DNA of 5,035 nucleotides from Planctomycetota bacterium (GTDB lineage: Bacteria; Planctomycetota; UBA1135; UBA2386), in NCBI GenBank assembly GCA_020425885.1, contig JAGQRA010000493.1, positions 1 to 5,035 of the forward strand. Direction: 5' to 3'. Positions 1 through 5,035 of this stretch are shown one piece after another (position 1 is the first letter of the stretch; each line of letters starts with the position of its first letter). The notes beneath the pieces were generated by a model. It did no database searches and had not been told where the DNA came from. It saw nothing but the letters and a program-made list of their open reading frames with translations. Made by a program: the position numbers and the translations under genes.

Positions 1-494
1 CGCTCGACGACGATCTCGTAGTGCTCCCGCGGCCAGTCCTTGTAGTAGTCCGACCTGGCGAGCGACTCGGCGCCATCGAGCACGGCCGTCAGGCTGTTCG
101 CCACGACGATGAAGTAGGGACTGTTGTCCGAGCCCGGGTAGCGACTGGTCGTCGTCTTCGCGATGCCGGTGTTCAGGAAGACGTCGTCCGGGATCAGTTC
201 GGCATTGAGCTGCTCGACGAACTCGGAGATCCCCCAGGCGAACCGGGTCCGCGGCGGGAAGCCCATGACGCGTGTCGTCAACCTGGGAGCGTCGCGCATG
301 ACGATCGCCTGTTCGCGGATGAAGGTCCTCACGTCGCCTGATTCCCAGGCGACCACGTCGACGGTGCTGTCCCTGACGGCCATGTGGGCGTAGGGGCAGG
401 GAGCGAACTTGAAGCCGTAGAACTCGTTGGGCACCGTGACGAACTCGTGGATCCACCTCCACAGGTCGGCGACCACATCTTCTGCGAGTGCCAT
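1..494 (-). CDS. Hypothetical protein downstream of the carbamoyltransferase (3' end off window)
   Basis: This reading frame is open from an ATG at 494 to the left edge, giving 164 complete codons and no stop, so the protein is partial. It starts MALAEDVVADLWRWIHEF and looks soluble: there is no signal peptide or membrane segment. Visible points are an N-terminal helix with paired Trp (W12, W14), a Cys-Pro segment APCPYAHMA (C33, P34), an Asp- and Arg-rich middle, and an aromatic stretch SDYYKDWPREHY around residues 148-159. The ATG lies 20 bases after the stop of the carbamoyltransferase on the same strand, which suggests an operon. The only SD-like bases (GAGG, overlapping that stop) are too far upstream to be convincing, but no better in-frame start exists. 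I do not recognise the family. The helix followed by CP[FY]A faintly recalls DUF1415 proteins, but this is too weak to name it. Coding confidence rests on the open frame, codon usage and spacing. Confidence 0.75.
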   Translation of the reverse strand, partial: MALAEDVVADLWRWIHEFVTVPNEFYGFKFAPCPYAHMAVRDSTVDVVAWESGDVRTFIREQAIVMRDAPRLTTRVMGFPPRTRFAWGISEFVEQLNAELIPDDVFLNTGIAKTTTSRYPGSDNSPYFIVVANSLTAVLDGAESLARSDYYKDWPREHYEIVVE

Positions 495-514
495 GGGGTC
501 GATGCGCGGTCGCC

Positions 515-2695
515 TCAGAACAGCGTGTAGCAGAGGATGTCGACGCCGCCGTCTTCCTCGCTGGCCTCGTCGGCGAGCGCGTTCGCCAGCTGCTGGAGTC
601 GGGGTGCGATCGCGGCGAGCGAGTCGTCCCCGCGGCGTCGCCAGTACGCCGCCAGGGCGTCGATCAGCCCCTCGCGGCGGTTGCCCAGCGGCAGCTCGAA
701 GTCCTCCGGTTGCATGACCGCGAGCGCCGGTGGTTCGAAGTAGCTCGCACTGCCGACATCCAGCCAGGGCGGGAAGTACGCGGCGGCGCCGTTGCTGCGC
801 CTGGCCGCAGCCAGCGGGACGATGGCCGAGTCGAACAACTCGCCGGCCAGCGTGGACGTGGGGCGAGGCGCAGCGGAGTGCATCTTCGTGCTGCCGTCGT
901 TCGTTGCCGCGACGGCTGGTTGCTCGTGCTTCCACACCAGCCGATCCTCGACCACGAGCAGGTCCAACCCGGTGCGCATGAAGCAGCGGTAGGCGTCCTG
1001 TGGCGTGCACACGATCGGCTCGTCGCGGACGTTGAACGACGTGTTGACGAGCACCGGGCAACCGGTCAGCGCGTGGAACGCTTCCAGGACCCGGCGGAAC
1101 TCGGGATTGGCGCCATCGCCGACGGTCTGCACGCGAGCGCTGTAGTCGACGTGGGTGACCGCCGGGACGTCGCTGCGCCGTTGGTCGAGGAGCGACAGCA
1201 TGTCTTCCGCCGCGGTGGCCGCCCGCTGCATCGCCAGCCGGCGTTCCCGCCGCACCGGCGCGACCAGCAGCATGTAGGGGCTCTCGCCGTCGAGATCGAA
1301 GTAGTCGGCGGCGTGGGCGGCCAGCACGGCGGGCGCGAACGGGCGGAAGCTCTCGCGGAACTTGATCTTCAGGTTCATCCGGCGCTGCATGTCCGGCGAC
1401 CGCGGGTCGCCGAGGATCGAACGCGATCCCAGTGCCCGCGGGCCGAACTCCATCCGGCCGTTGACGAAGCCGACGATGTTGCCGTCGGCGAGGGCCGCGG
1501 CGACGACCCGGCAGCGTTCGTCGGGATCCGGGAGGTGCTGGTTGGGGATCCGCTCGCGGTCGAAGTAGGCCTCGACCTCGCGCGGCGAGGAGGCCGGACC
1601 GAGCAGGCTTCCCCGGAGTCCGTCGCGCGATCCGTTCGGTCGCCGCGGTGCGCCGAAGATCTGATGCGACGCCAGCAGCGCAGCGCCGACCGCACCGCCC
1701 GCATCGCCGGCTGCGGGTTGCACGAACAGGCCGGCGAGGCCCGACTCGCGCCAGACGCGGCCGTTGGCGACGCAGTTCAGCGCGACGCCGCCGGCCATCG
1801 CCACGTTGCGCAGTGCCGTGAGCTTCGTGGCATGCGCCACGATCCTCTTGACGACCTCCTCGGTGACGGCCTGGACCGAGGCCGCGATGTCCATCTCGCG
1901 CCGCGTGATCTCCGACTCGGGCTGGCGCGGCGGGCCGTCGAACACATCTTCCCAGCGCGCGTTGGTCATGAGCGGGGAGTCGAGGAAGCCGAACGCGGCC
2001 GTGTTCAGCCGGAACGAGCCGTCGTCCTTGATGTCGATCAACTCGTCCCGGATCCGCTGCGCGTAGCGGGGCCGCCCGTACGGTGCCAGGCCCATCAGCT
2101 TGTACTCGCCGGAGTTGACCTCGAACCCGCAGAAGTAGGTGAACGCGCTGTACAGCAGGCCGAGGGAATGCGGGTACTTCATCTCCTCGAGCAGCTCGAT
2201 CCGGTTGCCGCGGCCGACGCCGATCGTGCAGGTGGCCCACTCGCCGACGCCGTCGATCGTCACGATCGCCGCCGCGTCGAACGGCGACGGGAAGAAGCAG
2301 CTCGCCGCATGCGCCATATGGTGATGGCTGAAGAGGGTGCGGGCGCGCTCGCCGAGCAGGGCCTCGACTTCCTGCTCGAAGCGGGCCTTGGTGCCGAGGA
2401 GAGCACAGCTCGCCGATACGAACTGCTCGCGGCCGGCGGGCGCCACCGTGATCGTGTTCTTGACGACCCGGTCGAGCGTCAGCAAGGGGCTGTCGTAGAA
2501 CACCACGGCTTGCAGCTGCGACGGCTCGATGCCGGCCTCCCCGAGGCAGTAGCTCGCGGCGCGTTGCGGGAAGCGCGAGTCGTGCTTCAGGCGCGAGAAG
2601 CGCTCTTCCTGTGCCGCCGCCACGATCTCGCCGTCCAGGACCAGAGCGGCGGCGGAGTCGTGGTAGTAGGCCGAGATGCCGAGTACGTAGCCCAT
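515..2695 (-). CDS. O-carbamoyltransferase, NodU/CmcH/TobZ family, with C-terminal extension
   Basis: The 726-aa protein belongs to the family that uses carbamoyl phosphate and ATP to make carbamoyladenylate and then passes the carbamoyl group to a hydroxyl of an antibiotic, Nod factor or other glycan. The Kae1-like N-terminal domain starts MGYVLGISAYYHDSAAALV (H12, D13) and has EERFSRLKH at 30-38, HHMAH at 125-129 (metal ligands H125 and H129), DGVGE at 148-152 (D148), a Gly-rich GGVALNCVANG at 302-312 and GDAGGA at 330-335 (D331). The C-terminal YrdC-like domain has the GRMEFGPRALGSR block at 413-425, KFRESFRPFAP at 445-455 and VLVNTSFN at 548-555. These match the TobZ pattern, including the spacing from the HxxxH pair to Asp, so activity is expected; the acceptor cannot be told. 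The family core ends near residue 590, leaving about 134 extra residues ending in YTLF. The frame stays open upstream to 3382, but family alignment puts the start at 2695. No clear SD site is visible. It is probably cotranscribed with the gene 20 bases downstream. Confidence 0.95.
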   Translation of the reverse strand: MGYVLGISAYYHDSAAALVLDGEIVAAAQEERFSRLKHDSRFPQRAASYCLGEAGIEPSQLQAVVFYDSPLLTLDRVVKNTITVAPAGREQFVSASCALLGTKARFEQEVEALLGERARTLFSHHHMAHAASCFFPSPFDAAAIVTIDGVGEWATCTIGVGRGNRIELLEEMKYPHSLGLLYSAFTYFCGFEVNSGEYKLMGLAPYGRPRYAQRIRDELIDIKDDGSFRLNTAAFGFLDSPLMTNARWEDVFDGPPRQPESEITRREMDIAASVQAVTEEVVKRIVAHATKLTALRNVAMAGGVALNCVANGRVWRESGLAGLFVQPAAGDAGGAVGAALLASHQIFGAPRRPNGSRDGLRGSLLGPASSPREVEAYFDRERIPNQHLPDPDERCRVVAAALADGNIVGFVNGRMEFGPRALGSRSILGDPRSPDMQRRMNLKIKFRESFRPFAPAVLAAHAADYFDLDGESPYMLLVAPVRRERRLAMQRAATAAEDMLSLLDQRRSDVPAVTHVDYSARVQTVGDGANPEFRRVLEAFHALTGCPVLVNTSFNVRDEPIVCTPQDAYRCFMRTGLDLLVVEDRLVWKHEQPAVAATNDGSTKMHSAAPRPTSTLAGELFDSAIVPLAAARRSNGAAAYFPPWLDVGSASYFEPPALAVMQPEDFELPLGNRREGLIDALAAYWRRRGDDSLAAIAPRLQQLANALADEASEEDGGVDILCYTLF

Positions 2696-2783
2696 CCGGG
2701 CGCGCGTTCCGAGGAAGAGACGAGGGGGTCGAGGCTGCGACCGCGAGGCGAGATCGAGGCTGAGGCCCGACTCGAGCGCGCCG

Positions 2784-2812
2784 AGCGTACCACAACGCGG
2801 CGAGATTGACAC
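2784..2812 (-). promoter_or_regulatory. Candidate sigma70-type promoter of the carbamoyltransferase operon
   Basis: Read on the minus strand, GTGTCA (2812-2807) is followed after 17 bases by TACGCT (2789-2784), with TGG directly before it as an extended -10. The -35 matches TTGACA at four of six positions and the -10 matches TATAAT at three of six, with the TGn extension compensating. Transcription would start near 2776, leaving a leader of about 80 bases before the ATG at 2695. The same bases read on the plus strand give a perfect TTGACA at 2806-2811, but no -10 lies at the right distance on that strand. This is a pattern match only. Confidence 0.35.
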
Positions 2813-2821
2813 TCGGGCCAA

Positions 2822-2865
2822 GGCGCTCCCGGCGCTCCCCAGGTGACGCCGGGGTGGGGGAGCGC
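2822..2865. repeat. Tandem 9-bp direct repeat plus inverted copy between divergent genes
   Basis: GGCGCTCCC occurs twice back to back at 2822-2830 and 2831-2839. The second copy is also the left arm of a perfect 9-bp inverted repeat, GCGCTCCCC (2832-2840) with GGGGAGCGC (2857-2865), separated by 16 bases. The cluster lies just upstream of the candidate -35 box of the minus-strand promoter and about 110 bases before the start of the plus-strand gene. That position suits a regulator binding site, or a hairpin in the plus-strand leader. The role is inference, and GC-rich DNA yields such repeats by chance more often than balanced DNA. Confidence 0.4.
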
Positions 2866-2972
2866 AACGAATCCCGGCTCGCGTGGATTTCGTGCAGCGA
2901 CCACGACACCTGGAGGAAATGGGGGCACGGTCCGCTCGACCGCTTCCCCACTCGCCTGATTTCGCTCCTCCG

Positions 2973-3041
2973 ATGAACCTGTTTCGTACCGCATCCCTCC
3001 TCGCCATCTCGGGTCTGTCCACCAGCGCGATCGCGCAGGCC
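2973..3041 (+). other. Predicted Sec signal peptide of the kelch protein
   Basis: The first 23 codons encode a short N-region with one Arg, a hydrophobic core (ASLLAISGL) and a small-residue end AIAQA before the mature start DWTAL. Cleavage after AIA (residue 21) or AQA (residue 23) both fit. This segment is the main reason for choosing the ATG at 2973 over the in-frame ATGs at 2883 and 2919, which would bury it behind a charged leader. Confidence 0.8.
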
Positions 3042-4376
3042 GACTGGACCGCGCTCGCCCCTGCCACCTCACCGTCGCCGCGGGCCGGCGTGACCGGGGT
3101 CACGGACGGCAACGTCTGCATGATCTTCGGCGGCAAGCCGAACAGCACGAGCGAGCTCAACGATCTGTGGAGCTTCGACGGCGCGAACTGGACCGACATC
3201 ACGCCGACGACGGGACCGCTGCCGCCGGCGCGCGATTGGTACGGCCTCGCCTTCGACAGCGGTCGCAGCCGCCTCGTGCTCTTCGGCGGTCGCTCGACCG
3301 CGCTCGCCGCCGACCTCGGCGACACCTGGGAGTTCGACGGCACGGTGTGGAACCCGCTGACACCGGGCTCCGCGCCGAGCATTCGGCGTTGGACCGTGAT
3401 GACCTACGATGCCTCGCGCAACGAGACGATCCTGTTCGGCGGCGCCAACGGCTCGACCTACTACAACGACACCTGGAGTTGGAACGGCAGCAACTGGACG
3501 GCCCTGTCGCCGGCGACGAGCCCCAGCATCCGCGGGCGCGGCGCCTTGACCTACGATCCGAGTCGCCAGGAGATGATCTACTATGGTGGCCGCAACGCCG
3601 CCGGCGCGCTCGCCGAGACGTGGCGCTGGGACGGCTCGACGTGGACCCAGATTCCGACCACGACGGCGCCGGGTTCCGGCGGCGTCGGCGGCCTGTTCGC
3701 CTTCGCCATGACCTACGACGAGGTGCGCGATCGCCACGTCATCTTCGGCGGCACCCGCACCGGCGGCACCTTGGCCGGCACGTGGGAGTTCGATGGCGCG
3801 GACTGGGCGCAGCGCTCGCCGGCCAACGTGCCCGCGTCGCGCACCGTGCCGTCGCTGACGTTCGTGCCGGCGCTCGGCAAGTCGATCCTGTTCGGCGGCT
3901 TCCAGAGCACGCAGCTCAGCGACACCTGGGAATACCAGACCTCGCCGCCGGCGTCCGCGACCGACCTCGGCACCGGCTGCAGCGGGAGCGGCGGCCAGCT
4001 CACGCTGAGCGCCGACAGCATGCCGTGGCTCGGCGACACCTTCTCGGCGACGGCGACCAACACCGCTGCCGGCAGCCTCGTGTTCGAGCTCACCAGCCTG
4101 TCGCACACGCTGTTCAGCGGCGGCGCGCTGCCGGCGCCGTTGAGTGGGCTCCACCCGGCCGGTGGTGCCGGCTGCGACCTGCTCGTCGGCGACGACATCG
4201 TCACCTTCCGTGGCAGCGGTGGCGCGCCGATCGTGCTGTCGACGACGCTGCCGGCCGTGGCGGCGTTCATCAATCTGCCGATCAACAAGCAGGTCCTCTC
4301 GATCGAGCTGGCCGGCGCCGGCATCGGCTTCATCGGTTCGAGCAACGGCATCGAGTTCCGCTGCGGCCTGCGCTGA
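2973..4376 (+). CDS. Secreted kelch-repeat beta-propeller protein with C-terminal Cys/Gly-rich domain
   Basis: The 467-aa protein starts with a Sec signal peptide (MNLFRTASLLAISGLSTSAIA, cleavage near residue 21-23). Six kelch units follow at about 50-residue spacing, marked by F/Y-GG at 52-54, 104-106, 155-157, 204-206, 258-260 and 307-309. Each is followed by a [N/D/E]-[T/L]-W motif (W66, W119, W168, W217, W271, W319), and the first five by a DGxxW-type turn. The sixth unit lacks its last strand, while the mature N-terminus (DWTALAPATSPSPR) supplies the matching segment, so a closed six-bladed propeller is likely. Residues 330-467 form a separate beta-rich, Gly/Ser-rich domain with C336, C401 and C464. 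I have seen this type appended to many exported planctomycete proteins, but its function is unknown. The protein is expected outside the cytoplasm in a binding or scaffold role; no catalytic site is evident. The frame extends upstream to 2883, but the signal peptide fixes the start at 2973. No strong SD precedes it. Confidence 0.9.
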   Translation: MNLFRTASLLAISGLSTSAIAQADWTALAPATSPSPRAGVTGVTDGNVCMIFGGKPNSTSELNDLWSFDGANWTDITPTTGPLPPARDWYGLAFDSGRSRLVLFGGRSTALAADLGDTWEFDGTVWNPLTPGSAPSIRRWTVMTYDASRNETILFGGANGSTYYNDTWSWNGSNWTALSPATSPSIRGRGALTYDPSRQEMIYYGGRNAAGALAETWRWDGSTWTQIPTTTAPGSGGVGGLFAFAMTYDEVRDRHVIFGGTRTGGTLAGTWEFDGADWAQRSPANVPASRTVPSLTFVPALGKSILFGGFQSTQLSDTWEYQTSPPASATDLGTGCSGSGGQLTLSADSMPWLGDTFSATATNTAAGSLVFELTSLSHTLFSGGALPAPLSGLHPAGGAGCDLLVGDDIVTFRGSGGAPIVLSTTLPAVAAFINLPINKQVLSIELAGAGIGFIGSSNGIEFRCGLR

Positions 4377-4394
4377 TCCGCGATCGTCCGGATC
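4375..4394 (+). terminator. Weak hairpin after the kelch gene
   Basis: GATCCG (4375-4380) pairs with CGGATC (4389-4394) around an 8-base loop that itself contains the palindrome CGATCG. The stem begins within the kelch stop codon and is not followed by a T-run, so it is not a classical intrinsic terminator. It could help end transcription in the 46-base gap between the two convergent genes, or be chance. Confidence 0.2.
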
Positions 4395-4422
4395 GCCACG
4401 CCTCGCCGCGCCAACGCCGAGC

Positions 4423-5035
4423 CTAGTGGTTCGGCAGGCTGTCGCTGAACGAACGACCGCGAAAGTCGCCGGGCAGGCCGGCGAGTCCGAGCACGGTGGC
4501 GGCGATGTCGGCTGCCGCCGCCGTGCGCTCGGTGAAGGCGCCGCCGCACCGGCTCGCGAGCACCTCGAATGGCCGGCCGTTCGCCTTGCTCGAACCGGCG
4601 GCGATCAGCAGCGGTGCACGTCCCTGCAGCGACAGGCGGTGGCATTCCGCGCGCAGGATCGCCGCGGCATCGCGCCAGGCAAGAACCTCGGGGTGTACCA
4701 GCCAGCAGGCGAAGAGCGGGCGCTCGTCAGCGATGGCGAGCCGGCGCACGCAATCGACGATCAGCTTGGCGAGGCCGACCTCGTCGGGAAACGTGGTCGT
4801 CTGGCCGTCGATGACCACGGTCGGTCCGAACGGTCGGGGCGGCGATGCCGACTGCCAGGTGCAATGATGATCGAAACCGTCGGCGCGTGGATCGCCGGCG
4901 AAGTTGCCGAAGACAGCGGTCCGGTATCCGCCTGCCCGCATCCGTTCGGCGGTGACACACAGGGCGTCCATGTGTTCCGCGACGAGGAAGATGTCGGTGC
5001 GGGCAGCGTCGGCGGAGCAGCCACTCAGCACGACG
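4423..5035 (-). CDS. Sulfatase/alkaline-phosphatase-fold protein, probable pseudoenzyme (5' end off window)
   Basis: The frame is open from the right edge to a TAG at 4423-4425, giving 203 residues; the true start lies beyond 5035. Numbered from the first whole codon (5034), it shows the sulfatase core pattern: AERMRAGGYRTAVFGNF (29-45), GFDHH (53-57), the segment DEVGLAKLIVDCVRR before RPLFACWLVHPE (105-116), and the C-terminal signature DIAATVLGLAGLP...GRSF (176-196). The usual catalytic landmarks are missing. GKWHLG is replaced by GNFAGD, the DNG/DHG metal motif by AGSSKA, and the only Cys at the right end of the frame is in GCSADAA rather than CxPSR. The distance from that Cys to GYRT is 31 residues, shorter than the usual 40-50. 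LSGC there would also fit a lipoprotein box, which would make the whole protein only about 220 residues, half the family length. Sulfatase activity is doubtful. The fold assignment is from motif memory. It converges on the kelch gene. Confidence 0.7.
   Translation of the reverse strand, partial: VVLSGCSADAARTDIFLVAEHMDALCVTAERMRAGGYRTAVFGNFAGDPRADGFDHHCTWQSASPPRPFGPTVVIDGQTTTFPDEVGLAKLIVDCVRRLAIADERPLFACWLVHPEVLAWRDAAAILRAECHRLSLQGRAPLLIAAGSSKANGRPFEVLASRCGGAFTERTAAAADIAATVLGLAGLPGDFRGRSFSDSLPNH

Larger units (their letters stand above)
2696..2972. other. Divergent intergenic region
   Basis: These 277 bases separate the start codons of the leftward carbamoyltransferase and the rightward kelch gene. 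They contain the candidate promoter and the repeat cluster listed separately. Long frames cross the region on both strands, but they are extensions of the flanking genes without homology support. I see no convincing plus-strand promoter for the kelch gene, and no RNA gene or mobile-element end. Confidence 0.7.

Noticed and set aside
488..2809. 773-codon open frame on the plus strand across almost the whole carbamoyltransferase
   Set aside because: Its product is rich in Arg, Ala, Val, Asp and Glu with no recognisable domain, and it lies opposite a gene with complete family motifs. Long antisense frames are expected where third codon positions are nearly all G or C.
2839..2913. 7-bp inverted repeat CCAGGTG (2839-2845) and CACCTGG (2907-2913)
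   Set aside because: It is short and the arms are 61 bases apart, which is within chance expectation for this composition.
2883..2972. Upstream in-frame starts of the kelch protein (ATG at 2883 and 2919, the latter just after GGAGG)
   Set aside because: The GGAGG is too close to the 2919 ATG, and either start would put a charged, Pro-rich leader ahead of a clear signal peptide.
2854..2975. Small frame from a GTG at 2854 (about 40 codons) ending in a TGA that overlaps the kelch ATG as ATGA
   Set aside because: The overlap resembles translational coupling and the frame contains DTWRKWG, similar to a kelch turn. However, there is no ribosome site, no homologue I recognise and only a GTG start, so chance is more likely.
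2696..3382. 229-residue N-terminal extension of the carbamoyltransferase frame
   Set aside because: It runs antisense through the signal peptide and first blades of the kelch gene and has no family counterpart. The conserved family N-terminus (GYVLGISAYYHDSAA) begins right after the ATG at 2695.
3069..4426. Long open frames on both strands overlapping the kelch gene (minus 3069-4154, plus 3167-4426, minus 3713-4645)
   Set aside because: All are low-complexity Arg/Ala/Pro/Gly-rich translations with no domains, whereas the 2973-4376 frame has a signal peptide and regular kelch repeats.

Overview
The window is about 5 kb of GC-rich DNA (roughly two thirds G+C, with strong G/C preference at third codon positions). 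It holds four protein genes, two of them cut by the window edges. The exported kelch protein ends in a Cys- and Gly-rich domain of a kind I associate with large secreted protein families in high-GC Planctomycetota. Together with a sulfatase-fold gene nearby and weak or absent Shine-Dalgarno sites, this points to a planctomycete or similar environmental bacterium. That assignment is inference; no rRNA or marker gene is present. No tRNA, rRNA, CRISPR array or mobile element was seen.

Layout from left to right. Positions 1-494 (minus) carry the first 164 codons of an unrecognised protein whose 3' end is off the window. Twenty bases upstream of it on the same strand is a complete O-carbamoyltransferase of the NodU/CmcH/TobZ family (515-2695, minus, 726 aa) with all the expected metal and nucleotide motifs and an unusual C-terminal extension of about 134 residues. 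The two probably form an operon transcribed leftwards. Positions 2696-2972 are a divergent intergenic region with a candidate promoter for the operon and a set of direct and inverted 9-bp repeats next to its -35 box. On the plus strand, 2973-4376 encodes a secreted six-bladed kelch propeller with a C-terminal domain. A gap of 46 bases follows, with a weak hairpin at its start. Converging on it, 4423-5035 (minus) is the 3' part of a gene for a sulfatase/alkaline-phosphatase-fold protein that seems to have lost the catalytic motifs visible in normal members.

The carbamoyltransferase and its downstream partner plausibly act together on one small-molecule or glycan substrate, but the window does not show the substrate. 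The kelch and sulfatase-like genes are convergent and need not be functionally linked to the operon or to each other. The points most worth a second look are the C-terminal extension of the carbamoyltransferase, the unknown partner gene, the repeat cluster in the divergent promoter region, and the apparent sulfatase-fold pseudoenzyme.
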